Notes under the pieces: generated by a model
What the model was told of the DNA's origin: nothing
Databases searched by the model: none
What the model saw: only the letters and a program-made list of their open reading frames with translations
Assembly: GCF_030499575.1 (NCBI RefSeq)
Contig: NZ_JASTLC010000001.1
Span: 9,572,001-9,636,000, forward strand
Direction of reading: 5' to 3'
DNA length: 64,000 nucleotides
Source: Streptomyces sp. DG2A-72
Lineage (GTDB): Bacteria; Actinomycetota; Actinomycetes; Streptomycetales; Streptomycetaceae
Translations under genes and position numbers: made by a program
In this document: positions 45,756 through 54,690 of the stretch, piece after piece
Numbering within the stretch: position 1 is the stretch's first letter
How the letters are laid out: each line of letters begins with the position of its first letter

Positions 45756-46328
45756 GTGACCGCGCGCCCGGACGACTGCCTCGCGCGCAACGAGTGGATC
45801 TGCGGCGAGTATCTGAGCACCCGCCGAGAGATCCTCCTGGACGCGGTCGGCCAGCATGTGCAGCTGACCGGGATCTCGGTGCTGATCGGCCTGGCCATCG
45901 CCCTGCCGCCGGCCGTGCTCGCCCGCCGCTGGGGCTGGACGGCCGGGCCCGTGCTCGCCGTGACGACCATCCTCTACACCATCCCGTCCCTGGCGATGTT
46001 CTCGCTGCTGCTGCCCGTGTACGGACTCTCGTCGAGCCTGGTCGTAGCCGGACTCGTCCTGTACTCGCTGACGCTGCTGGTCCGCAACCCCGCCGCGATG
46101 GCCGGACCGCGCATCGCCATGGTCTCGGCGGTCTCCCTGGTGACGGTGGGCGCGATCGTCGGCTTCGGCGGGCTCGGCAACCTCATCCACTCCGGCATGA
46201 ACACCTACTTCAAGGCACAGGTGCTCACGGCGTCCGTGCTGTGCGTGGTGATCGCCGTCGAGGCCGACGTGCTGCTCCTCGGCGTGCAGCGGCTGATCAC
46301 CCCATGGACGAGGGCGGCCCGCGCATGA
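45756..46328 (+). pseudogene. betaine/choline ABC permease lacking the EAA loop
   Basis: GTG 45756. N-terminal helices of an OpuCB/ProW-type permease (HVQLTGISVLIGLAIALPPA, TILYTIPSLAMFSLLLP). After YSLTLLVRN the sequence jumps straight to PAAMAGPRIAMVSAVSLVTV. About 36 residues are missing compared with OpuCB, including the cytoplasmic EAA-type coupling loop that docks the ATPase. The deletion is in frame, so a shortened protein could be made but would not couple. The C-terminus ending LITPWTRAARA overlaps the next gene by ATGA. Confidence 0.7.
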
Positions 46329-46627
46329 CGACCCTCGCCGACGCCTGGGACTGGCTCACCGACTCCGCTCACTGGGCCGGCGACGACGGCATCTGGCAGC
46401 GGCTCCTGCAACACCTCGTGCTGACCGTCGTCTGCCTGATCGTCAGCTGCCTCATCGCGCTGCCCGTGGCCATCGTCCTGGGCCACCTCGGCAAGGGCGG
46501 CGCACTGGCCGTGAACATCTCCAACATCGGCCGCGCGGTGCCGACGTTCGCCGTCCTGGTTCTGCTGCTCCTCACCCCCGTCGGCGAGTGGGGAGAGGGC
46601 CCGACGGTCGTCGCCCTCGTCCTGTGA
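46325..46627 (+). pseudogene. second betaine ABC permease, truncated after ~100 aa
   Basis: Begins in an ATGA overlap. First helices are intact (HLVLTVVCLIVSCLIALPVA, ISNIGRAVPTFAVLVLLLLT), then GPTVVALVL and a stop. Family members run ~215 aa with the EAA loop directly after this point; everything downstream is absent. The break falls at nearly the same structural place as in its partner permease. The substrate-binding protein expected next is missing too. Confidence 0.75.
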
Positions 46628-46672
46628 AGGAGAAGGGGCTGCAGAAGTGAGGCGGAGGGGGGACCGGGCGCG

Positions 46673-46800
46673 GTGGCGTCCGGGCTGAATGAGGAGCTGC
46701 GGCGGCGCGGACTGCCGCCGTACGAATCGGTGCCCGAGGAGTCGGCAGGCACCCCAGGTACTCGACATTCCCTATTCCCTGAAACGCGGCTGCCCGATCA
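46673..46800 (+). other. unidentified coding-like fragment
   Basis: The frame from GTG 46673 reads ASGLNEELRRRGLPPYESVP and has strongly coding-like codon usage for about 25-40 codons before entering the repeat at 46819. There is no ribosome-binding site and no known family. It may be a scrap of a gene lost between the truncated permease and the repeat. The rest of 46628-46818 shows nothing. Confidence 0.3.
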
Positions 46801-46818
46801 GATACAGCTGACGAGCGA

Positions 46819-46870
46819 GCGCCCCAAAGGGGCGCGGGGAACTGCGCGACCAGCCACAACGGACCCGCAG
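46819..46870 (+). repeat. Streptomyces intergenic repeat, copy 1
   Basis: GCGCCCC-AAA-GGGGCGC hairpin followed by GGGGAACTGCGCGACCAGCC and ACAACGGACCCGCAG. The same core recurs at 54618, 59689 (inverted) and 63821. Intergenic in every case. Confidence 0.85.
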
Positions 46871-46897
46871 CCAAGGCACCCCCCTTCCAGCGGAGCG

Positions 46898-48082
46898 CTA
46901 CGCATCGGCGACCGAGTCGAACGACACCTGATCCCGCGGCACCCCCAACGCATCCGCGTCCACGGACCGCCGCAGCGCCTCATGCAGCTTCGCCGGGGTC
47001 AGTACGCCCAGGAAGCGGGCGCCGTCCAGGACCGCGACCCAGCCGGCGTCGTGCTGGAGCATCACACCGAACGCCTGCTTCAGGGGTGCGCCGACCGGTA
47101 CCCAGGCGTTCATGCGGTGCGCGCGCTCGCCGACCGAACCGTCCGCGCCCAGGTCGTCGACGCCGACCCAGCCCAGCAGTTCACCGTCCTCGTCGAGGAC
47201 GACGGCCCAGCGCGCGCCCTCCGCGCGCAGCCGTGCCGCCGCGGCCGGGGCGGGTTCGTCCGGGCGGGCGAGCGGCGGCTGCTCCAGGTCGTCGGCCTCG
47301 ATCTCGGTGACGGACAGCCGCTTCAACCCCCGGTCGGCGCCCACGAACTCGGCCACATACGGAGTCGCCGGGGCGCCCAGCACCGCGCCGGGCGTGTCGA
47401 ACTGCTAGATCCGCCCCTGCCCGTACACGGCGATCCGGTCGCCGAGCCGCACGGCCTCCTCGATGTCGTGCGTGACCAGCAGCACCGTCTTGCGCACCGC
47501 AGCCTGCATCCGCAGGAACTCGTCCTGCAACTGCTCCCGCACCACCGGGTCGACCGCACCGAACGGGTCGTCCATCAGCAGCGCCGGCGGATCGGCGGCC
47601 AGCGCCCGCGCCACACCGACCCTCCCGCAGTGCCTGAACGGCCTGGGGGACCCCCATCGCTGCCCGCCCGACAACTGCTCCGGATAACGCCGCCCGAACG
47701 TCTTGGGGTCCAGCCCCACCAGATCGAGCAACTCCGCGGCCCGCGCCCGGGCCTTCGCCTTCTTCCACCCGACCAGGGACGGCACGGTCGCCGTGTTGTC
47801 GAGGATCGTGCGGTGCGGGAAGAGGCCCGCCTGCTGGATGACGTATCCGATACGGCGGCGCAGCCGCACGGGGTCGACCTTGGCGATGTCCTCTCCGTTC
47901 ACGAAGATCTGCCCGGACGTCGGCTCGATCAGCCGGTTCACCATCATCATGGTCGTCGTCTTGCCGTGGCCGGACGGGCCGACGAGGGTGACCAGCTCAC
48001 CCTCGGACACCTCGAAGCTGAGCCCGTCCACGGCCGTCGTACCGTCCGGACAGCGCTTGGTGACCTGATCGAACCGGATCAT
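46898..48082 (-). pseudogene. betaine ABC ATPase with 36-bp insertion and amber codon
   Basis: OpuCA/ProV-type ATPase: Walker A LVGPSGHGKTTTMMMV, Walker B PPALLMDDPFGAVDP, H-switch VLLVTHDIEEAVRLGD, then a C-terminal CBS-type sensor region. Two lesions: 12 codons (WGSPRPFRHCGR, 47621-47656) are inserted directly after signature LSGGQR, and a TAG at 47405-47407 replaces the expected Glu codon in GRIxQFDTP. The reading frame is otherwise continuous across both. It lies opposite in direction to its permeases. The whole uptake system appears dead. Confidence 0.85.
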
Positions 48083-48104
48083 GTCCTCACGCTGACCGCG
48101 CCGA

Positions 48105-48752
48105 TCACTCCCCGCTCACCAGGACCACCTCCAGGGTGCGCGGCCCGTGCACCCCCTCGACCCGGTCGAGTTCGATGTCGCTGGTCGCGGAGGGGCCGGA
48201 GATCCAGGTCAGCGGGCGTGTCGGATCGAGCCGGGGCAGGGCCTGCGGCACGGACGACACGACCTGGCCGGGGACCCGTACGACGCAGATGTGATGGTCG
48301 GGGACGAGGGTGATACGGCGGCGGCCCTGGTCGGGGGAGCCGTCCAGGACGATCGTGCCGGTCTCGGCGATCGCGAGCGCGCAGCCCGTCACCACACTGT
48401 CGACCCGGTCCAGTTCGTACGACGTGCTCTCGGCCCGGTCCGGCACCCGGTCCACCTCGGTCGCCGCCAGCCAGCCTTCGTCCAGCCTCGGCGGCACGAC
48501 GACGGACGCCGATCCCCGTGCGTCGAGCAAGCCCGCGATCACTTCGGCGAGTCCCGCACCGTCCGTGCGGTGCACGATCGCCCGGTAGTCCGCCAGGTTC
48601 TCGGCGAGCAGATCCACCGTCTCCTTGACACTCCGGTTCCCGTGCTCGCCCAGGTACGCGCGCGAGATCGCCTGGTCGTACGGCGTGTCGTCCGGTGGCA
48701 CGTCCGCGAGCGCGCGCTGCACCCGGCCCAGGATCCGCTCCCTGCTGCTCAC
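48105..48752 (-). CDS. lutC: lactate utilisation protein C (LUD domain)
   Basis: 215 aa; GTG 48752 overlapping the LutB stop (GTGA). LUD domain with AIAETGTIVLDGSPDQGRRR and LVPDHHICVVRVPGQVVSSV, typical of LutC/YkgG. Third subunit of the iron-sulfur L-lactate oxidase complex. Last gene of the lutABC set; 22 bp beyond it begins the broken ABC ATPase on the same strand. Confidence 0.92.
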   Translation of the reverse strand: MSSRERILGRVQRALADVPPDDTPYDQAISRAYLGEHGNRSVKETVDLLAENLADYRAIVHRTDGAGLAEVIAGLLDARGSASVVVPPRLDEGWLAATEVDRVPDRAESTSYELDRVDSVVTGCALAIAETGTIVLDGSPDQGRRRITLVPDHHICVVRVPGQVVSSVPQALPRLDPTRPLTWISGPSATSDIELDRVEGVHGPRTLEVVLVSGE

Positions 48753-50236
48753 TTCGCACCGCCCTTTCCGCCGTGCGTGCGCTGCCACCAGTCCCGGAAC
48801 GGTTCGGAAGGCAGCACAGGCAGCGCCCGGCTGTCGCTCCACGCCTTGCCGGGCCCCGGAAGCGAGCGCGGATGCAGCCGCCGCGTGTGCGAGGCGAGCC
48901 GCTGGCCGGTGCGCAGGGCGCCCGGGCGGGCGAACGCCCAGCGTGTCGCCCGCATCGCCGCCCGCTCGGTGGCATGTCCCTTGGCCGGTTTCAGCACCAC
49001 CTTGTTGCCCGCCCGCGTCACCTGGCCGCCCTCCACGACCCGCTCCCGCAGATGCACCAGCACCTCGGGGATGTCGATGGCGACCGGGCACACCTCGTAG
49101 CAGGCACCGCACAGCGACGAGGCGTACGGCAGCGAGGCGTCGATCTCGCTGTCCGTACCCCGGAGTTGCGGGCTCAGGATCGCGCCGATCGGGCCCGGAT
49201 AGACCGAGCCGTAGGCGTGGCCGCCGGCCCGCTCGTACACCGGGCACACGTTGAGACACGCCGAGCAGCGGATGCAGCGCAGGGCCTGGCGGCCGACCTC
49301 GTCGGCGAGGGTGTCGGTGCGGCCGTTGTCGAGGAGCACCAGGTGGAAGGTGCGAGGCCCGTCGGCGGTCTCGGAGTCCGTCGTGCCGGTCCACATGCTC
49401 GTGTACGGGTTCATGCGCTCCGCCGTCGACGAGCGCGGCAGCGTCTGCAGGAACACTTCCAGGTCCTGCCAGGTCGGCACGATCTTCTCGATGCCGACGA
49501 CCGAGATCAGCGTTTCGGGCAGGGTCAGGCACATCCGCCCGTTGCCCTCGGACTCCACGACGACCATCGTGCCGGTCTCGGCGACCATGAAGTTGGCGCC
49601 GGAGACGCCGACCTTGGCGCGCAGGAACTTCTCGCGGAGGTGCAGGCGTGCGGACTCGGCGAGTTCGGCGGGTGTGTCGGTGAGACCTTCGGGTGCGGGG
49701 CGGCCCCACTCGCTCATCTCGCGGGCGAAGATGTCCCGGATCTCGCCACGGTTGCGATGGATCGCCGGGACGAGGATGTGCGAGGGCCGGTCCTTGCCCA
49801 ACTGCACGATCAACTCGGCGAGATCGGTCTCGTAGGCGCGGATGCCCTCCTCTTCCAGCGCCTCGTTGAGCCCGATCTCCTGCGTGGCCATCGACTTGAC
49901 CTTGACGACCTCCGATTCGCCGGTCTCCTTGACCAGTCGAGTCACGATCCGGTTGGCGTCGTCGGCGTCGGTCGCCCAGTGGACCGTTCCGCCCGCTGCC
50001 GTGACCGACTCCTCCAACTGCACGAGATAGCGGTCGAGATGGCGGAGCGTGTGGTCCTTGATCTGTTTGCCCGCCTCGCGCAGCGCCGCCCAGTCGGAGA
50101 CTTCGGCGACCGCCTTGGCCCGCTTGGCGCGGATGGTCTGGGTGGCGTGGCGCAGATTGCCGCGCAGGGTCTGGTTGTGTACCGCCTCGTGCGCGGCCTC
50201 GGGGAAGGCCGGCATCCCTACGAACGTCCCGCTCAT
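48749..50236 (-). CDS. lutB: lactate utilisation iron-sulfur protein B
   Basis: 495 aa; ATG behind GGAGAGGAG. N-terminal LUD domain (VKSMATQEIGLNEALEEEGI, GANFMVAETGTMVVVESEGN), then two [4Fe-4S] ferredoxin motifs RCIRCSACLNVCPVYE and CGACYEVCPVAIDIPEVL, and a DUF3390-type C-terminus. Passes electrons from lactate oxidation. Full family length. Confidence 0.94.
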   Translation of the reverse strand: MSGTFVGMPAFPEAAHEAVHNQTLRGNLRHATQTIRAKRAKAVAEVSDWAALREAGKQIKDHTLRHLDRYLVQLEESVTAAGGTVHWATDADDANRIVTRLVKETGESEVVKVKSMATQEIGLNEALEEEGIRAYETDLAELIVQLGKDRPSHILVPAIHRNRGEIRDIFAREMSEWGRPAPEGLTDTPAELAESARLHLREKFLRAKVGVSGANFMVAETGTMVVVESEGNGRMCLTLPETLISVVGIEKIVPTWQDLEVFLQTLPRSSTAERMNPYTSMWTGTTDSETADGPRTFHLVLLDNGRTDTLADEVGRQALRCIRCSACLNVCPVYERAGGHAYGSVYPGPIGAILSPQLRGTDSEIDASLPYASSLCGACYEVCPVAIDIPEVLVHLRERVVEGGQVTRAGNKVVLKPAKGHATERAAMRATRWAFARPGALRTGQRLASHTRRLHPRSLPGPGKAWSDSRALPVLPSEPFRDWWQRTHGGKGGAK

Positions 50237-50264
50237 GCGCGCGGCTCCTCTCCGGTACGCCCGC

Positions 50265-51020
50265 TCATCGCGCCGGCTCCTCTTCCGTGCTCGCCAGGAT
50301 CTCCGCGATGTGGACCGGCCGCATGCCGGTGCTGAGCCGGGCCATCGTCCCGCCGATGTGCATCAGACAGGAGTTGTCGGCCGCGCACAGCACCTCGGCG
50401 CCCGTCGACTCGGCGTTGCGCACCTTGTCCGCGCCCATCGCCGCGGAGACGTCGGCGTTCTTCAGGGCGAACGTGCCGCCGAAGCCGCAGCATTCGTCCG
50501 CCCCCGGCAACTCGACCAGCTCCAGCCCCTTGACGGCCTGGAGCAGCCGGCGCGGCCGGTCGGCCAGGCCCAGGCTGCGCAGCCCATGGCAGGTCGGGTG
50601 GTAGGTCACATGGTGCGGGTAGTACGCGCCGACGTCCGTCACCCCGAGCACGTCCACCAGAAACTCCGTGAGCTCATACGTCTTCGGGATCACCGGCGCC
50701 AACGTGGCCGCGAGCGTGTCCCCGCGCCCCTCGGCCCGCGCCCGCTCGCCCATGCGCGGATACAGCTCCCGCACCATCGCCCCGCACGACCCGGACGGGG
50801 TCACGATCGCCTCGTACCCCCCGAAGACATCGGAGAAATGCCGGGCCAGCGGTTCAGCCTCATGACGGTAGCCGGTGTTGTAGTGCGCCTGCCCGCAGCA
50901 CGTCTGGGCCATCGGGAAGTCGACCTCGACGCCCAGCCTGGTCAGCAGTTTCACCACGGCGCGCCCGGTGTCCGGATAGAGCGTGTCGTTGACACAGGTC
51001 AGGAACAGGGCGACACGCAT
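50265..51020 (-). CDS. lutA: lactate utilisation protein A (CCG domains)
   Basis: 251 aa; ATG 51020 behind AAAAGGAGCC. Two cysteine-rich CCG domains: MAQTCCGQAHYNTGY with a following PSGSCGAMV, and HPTCHGLRSLG with DECCGFGGTFALKN, which bind Fe-S clusters. First of the lut genes, 71 bp after the rhamnulokinase gene on the same strand; likely one transcript, joining lactate oxidation to rhamnose catabolism. Confidence 0.93.
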   Translation of the reverse strand: MRVALFLTCVNDTLYPDTGRAVVKLLTRLGVEVDFPMAQTCCGQAHYNTGYRHEAEPLARHFSDVFGGYEAIVTPSGSCGAMVRELYPRMGERARAEGRGDTLAATLAPVIPKTYELTEFLVDVLGVTDVGAYYPHHVTYHPTCHGLRSLGLADRPRRLLQAVKGLELVELPGADECCGFGGTFALKNADVSAAMGADKVRNAESTGAEVLCAADNSCLMHIGGTMARLSTGMRPVHIAEILASTEEEPAR

Positions 51021-51091
51021 CGCGGCTCCTTTTGGTTGATCATCGGATGAGTGCAGCGTAGTCCGGCAACAGGACGTGGGGGAGTCCCCGG

Positions 51092-52540
51092 TCACCGCCG
51101 GGTGAGCCGGGCCTCCGCCTCGCGCCAGCGCGCGATGTCGCCGCGCGGCTCGTACCGGGTCAGCGGCTGCGTTCGGGTGAGCAGGCGCCGCATTCCCGCG
51201 AGGTCGCCGACGAGCCCGTGGGCCCGCGCCTGGACCAGGACGTTCCCGAGGGCGGCGGCCTCCGTCGGGCCCGCCACGACCGGCAGTCCGCAGGCGTCGG
51301 CGGTGAGCTGGCACAGCAGCGCGTTTCGGGTGCCGCCACCCACGATGTGCACGACGTCGACCGGGTGCTCGGCCAGCCGCTGCGCCTCCTCGACCGCCCG
51401 GCGATGGGCGAGCGCGAGGGAGTCGAGGATGCAACGCGTGATCTCGGCGGGCGACTCGGGCACCGGCTGCCCCGAGACCCGGCAGGCCTCGGCGATCCGC
51501 TCCGGCATCCGCCCCGGCGCGAGGAACGCCGAGTCGCCCGCGTCCACGACCGACCGCAGCGCCGGCGCCTTGGCCGCGTCGAGCAGCAGACCGCCCAACT
51601 CCGGCTCACCCCAGGCCCGTACGCACTCCTGAAGCAGCCACAGCCCCATGATGTTGCGCAGATACCGGACCGTGCCGTCCAGCCCCAGCTCATTGGTGAA
51701 GTTGGCGGCGCGGCTCGCCTCGCTCAGCACGGGCACATCCAGCTCCAGGCCCGCCAGGGACCAGGTGCCGGTGCAGATGTACGCGAACCGTTCACCCTCG
51801 GCCGGTACGGCCGCCACCGCCGACGCCGTGTCGTGCGAGCCGACCGTGGTCACCGGCACCGGCCCGGCCAGCCCGGTCTCCTCCAGCACCTCGGGCCGCA
51901 GCACGCCCGCCGGATCCCCGGGCTGCCTGAGCGGCGCGAACAGGCCGAGGTCGATCCCGAGCCGGGCGGCGACGTCGAACGACCAGTCGCGCGTCCGGGG
52001 ATCGATCAGCTGGGTCGTGGAGGCGTTGGTCAGCTCGGTGCCCTGCTCGCCGGTGAGCCAGTAGGCGAGCAGATCCGGGACGAGCAACAGGCGCTTGGCG
52101 TACGCCAGTTGCTGGGTGGAACGGGCGGCGACCAGCTGGTACAGCGTGTTGAAAGGCGCGTACTGCAGTCCGGTCGCCGCATACAGCTCGGGGGCGGGCA
52201 CCGTCGCCCACACCTTCTCCGCGATGCCCTCGGTCCGCGCGTCCCGGTAGTGCACGGGGTTCCCGAGCAGCGCCCCGTCGGCGTCCAGCAGCCCGTAGTC
52301 CACGGCCCAGCTGTCGATGCCGACGGAGTCGACCTGCCCGGACGCCCTGAGTCCGTCCAGCACTCCGGCATACAGCCCGAGCACGTCCCACCGCAGTCCC
52401 TCCGGCACCCGCACCGGCCGGTTCACGAACCGGTGCGCCTCCGTCAGCTCCAGCGAGTCGGGCCCGACCCGGCCGACCATGACGCGCCCGCTGGACGCGC
52501 CGAGGTCGACCGCGGCGTACGACTTCACAGCCGTACTCAT
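51092..52540 (-). CDS. rhaB: rhamnulokinase
   Basis: 482 aa; ATG 52540 overlaps the aldolase stop (ATGA). FGGY sugar-kinase fold: AAVDLGASSGRVMVGRVG (phosphate 1), GIDSWAVDYGLLDADG (RhaB-type substrate loop), VVHIVGGGTRNALLCQLTAD (adenosine motif). Phosphorylates L-rhamnulose at C1. Between aldolase and lutA. Confidence 0.94.
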   Translation of the reverse strand: MSTAVKSYAAVDLGASSGRVMVGRVGPDSLELTEAHRFVNRPVRVPEGLRWDVLGLYAGVLDGLRASGQVDSVGIDSWAVDYGLLDADGALLGNPVHYRDARTEGIAEKVWATVPAPELYAATGLQYAPFNTLYQLVAARSTQQLAYAKRLLLVPDLLAYWLTGEQGTELTNASTTQLIDPRTRDWSFDVAARLGIDLGLFAPLRQPGDPAGVLRPEVLEETGLAGPVPVTTVGSHDTASAVAAVPAEGERFAYICTGTWSLAGLELDVPVLSEASRAANFTNELGLDGTVRYLRNIMGLWLLQECVRAWGEPELGGLLLDAAKAPALRSVVDAGDSAFLAPGRMPERIAEACRVSGQPVPESPAEITRCILDSLALAHRRAVEEAQRLAEHPVDVVHIVGGGTRNALLCQLTADACGLPVVAGPTEAAALGNVLVQARAHGLVGDLAGMRRLLTRTQPLTRYEPRGDIARWREAEARLTRR

Positions 52541-54576
52541 CGCAGGAACGCGGCCGCGACGCCGGCGTCGACCGGGACATGCAGCCCGGTGGTGTGCGTC
52601 AACTCCCCACCGGTCAGCGCGAACACGGCGTTCGCGACATGCTCGGGCAGCACCTCGCGCTTGAGGATGGTCCGCTGCGCATAGAACTCGCCCAGCTTCG
52701 CCTCCTCGACGCCGTACACGGCCGCCCGCTGCGCACCCCAGCCACCGGCGAAGATCCCGGACCCGCGCACCACGCCATCCGGATTGATCCCGTTGACCCG
52801 GATACCGTACTCACCCAACTCGGCGGCCAGCAGCCGCACTTGATGCGCCTGATCGGCCTTGGTGGCGGAGTACGCGATGTTGTTCGGCCCGGCGAAGACG
52901 GCGTTCTTGGAGACGATGTAGACGACGTCGCCGCCCAGCCCCTGCGCGATCATCACCCGCGCCGCCTCCCGCGAGACGAGGAACGACCCCCGGGCCATGA
53001 TGTCGTGCTGCAGGTCCCAGTCCTTCGCCGAAGTCTCAAGGAGCGGCTTGGAGATCGAGATACCGGCGTTGTTGACCACCAGATCGACCCCGCCGAAGGC
53101 GAGCACGGCTGCCTTGAAGGCGTCGGCGATCTGCTCCTCGGACGTCACGTCGACCGTCACGGCGACGGCCTTGTCGGGACCACCGAGCTCCTCGGCGACG
53201 GCAGCTGCGTTCTCGGCGTTGAGATCGGCGACGACGACACACGCCCCCTCGGCCACCAGCCGCCCGGCGATCGCCTTCCCGATCCCGCTGCCCGCACCGG
53301 TCACCAGCGCGACCCGAGTCGCCAGCGCCTTGGGCTTCGGCATCCGCTGAAGCTTGGCCTCCTCAAGAGCCCAGTACTCGATACGGAACTTCTCGGACTC
53401 CTCGATCGGCGCATACGTCGACACGGCCTCGGCCCCACGCATCACATTGATGGCGTTGACATAGAACTCGCCGGCCACCCGCGCGGTCTGCTTGTCCTTG
53501 CCGAAACTGAACATGCCGACCCCGGGAATCAGCACGATCGCCGGGTCGGCACCGCGCATCGCGGGGGAGTCGGGCAGGGCGTGCCGCTGGTAGTAGGCGG
53601 CGTACTCCTCGCGATAAGAGGCGTGCAGCTCCTTCAGCCGTGCGATCGCCTCGTCCAGCGGCGCGGTCGGCGGCAGGTCGAGCACCAGCGGCCGTACCTT
53701 TGTGCGCAGGAAGTGATCGGGGCACGACGTACCGAGCGCGGCGAGCCGAGGATGCTCGGCGGAGGCGAGGAAGTCGAGGACGACCTCGGAGTCGTTGAAG
53801 TGGCCCACCTGGGGGCGGTCCTGGGACGCGAGGGCACGCACATGAGGCGCCAGCGTGGCCGCCCGCTCCCGCCGCTCGGTGGCGCTGAGGGCGGCGTACC
53901 CCTCGATCACCGGCCCGAAGGGCTCCGGCTTCCCCCGCTCGGCGAGGAACGCCTCGGCGGTACGAATGATGTGCAGCGAGTTCCGCTCACATTCCTCGGA
54001 GGTGTCACCCCAGGCGGTGATCCCGTGCCCGCCGAGAATGCACCCGACAGCCTGCGGATTGGCCTTCTTCACGGCCGCGATGTCCAGCCCGAGCTGAAAC
54101 CCGGGCCGCCGCCACGGCACCCACACCACGCTGTCCCCGAAACACTCGGCGGTCAGCTTCTCCCCGTCGACGGCACAGGCGAGAGCGATACCGGAGTCCG
54201 GATGCAGATGATCCACATGCGCGGCCTCGACCAGCCCGTGCATCGCCGTGTCGATCGACGGAGCCGCCCCGCCCTTGCCATGCAGGCAGTAGTCGAACGC
54301 GGCCACCATCTCGTCCTCGCGCTCGACCCCCGGGTAGACATCGACGAGCGCCCGCATCCGGTCCAGCCGCAACACGGCCAGCCCGGTTTCCTTGAGAGTC
54401 CCGAGGTCACCCCCGGACCCCTTGACCCACATCAGCTCCACATCACCACCGGTGACGGGATCGGTGTCGGTCCCCTTGGCGGAGGTGTTCCCGCCGGCGT
54501 AGTTGGTGTTACGAGGATCAGCGCCGAGCCGATTCGACCGGGCGAGGAGATCAGCGGCTTCGGGGTGCGGTGCCAT
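52537..54576 (-). CDS. bifunctional rhamnulose-1-phosphate aldolase/lactaldehyde dehydrogenase
   Basis: 679 aa from ATG 54576 (longer in-frame start lies in the repeat and is rejected). N-terminal ~400 aa: class II aldolase with zinc site region HVDHLHPDSGIALACAVDGE and YAGGNTSAKGTD. C-terminal ~260 aa: classical SDR (VALVTGAGSGIGKAIAGRL, NNAG in LVVNNAGISISKP, YSATKAD active site). RhaEW-type: splits L-rhamnulose-1-P into DHAP and L-lactaldehyde and oxidises the latter to L-lactate, feeding LutABC. Confidence 0.93.
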   Translation of the reverse strand: MAPHPEAADLLARSNRLGADPRNTNYAGGNTSAKGTDTDPVTGGDVELMWVKGSGGDLGTLKETGLAVLRLDRMRALVDVYPGVEREDEMVAAFDYCLHGKGGAAPSIDTAMHGLVEAAHVDHLHPDSGIALACAVDGEKLTAECFGDSVVWVPWRRPGFQLGLDIAAVKKANPQAVGCILGGHGITAWGDTSEECERNSLHIIRTAEAFLAERGKPEPFGPVIEGYAALSATERRERAATLAPHVRALASQDRPQVGHFNDSEVVLDFLASAEHPRLAALGTSCPDHFLRTKVRPLVLDLPPTAPLDEAIARLKELHASYREEYAAYYQRHALPDSPAMRGADPAIVLIPGVGMFSFGKDKQTARVAGEFYVNAINVMRGAEAVSTYAPIEESEKFRIEYWALEEAKLQRMPKPKALATRVALVTGAGSGIGKAIAGRLVAEGACVVVADLNAENAAAVAEELGGPDKAVAVTVDVTSEEQIADAFKAAVLAFGGVDLVVNNAGISISKPLLETSAKDWDLQHDIMARGSFLVSREAARVMIAQGLGGDVVYIVSKNAVFAGPNNIAYSATKADQAHQVRLLAAELGEYGIRVNGINPDGVVRGSGIFAGGWGAQRAAVYGVEEAKLGEFYAQRTILKREVLPEHVANAVFALTGGELTHTTGLHVPVDAGVAAAFLR

Positions 54577-54617
54577 GAACTTCCAGTCCTTACTTGAGAG
54601 AGGGCGAGTGCAATTAC

Positions 54618-54664
54618 CTAGGGGCGCGGGGAACTGCGCGACCAGCCACAACCGGCCCGCACCC
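54618..54664 (+). repeat. Streptomyces intergenic repeat, copy 2
   Basis: CTAGGGGCGCGGGGAACTGC followed by GCGACCAGCCACAACCGGCC. Lies inside the rha operon, in the 114-bp gap between isomerase and aldolase genes. Confidence 0.85.
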
Positions 54665-54690
54665 CGCGAAGAACCGAGCTCGGCAGACGC

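Noticed and set aside
54577..54665. Peptides containing WLVAQFPAPL as protein starts (also near 46870, 59700 and 63870)
   Set aside because: They are translations of the intergenic repeat and are in front of the real ribosome-binding sites.
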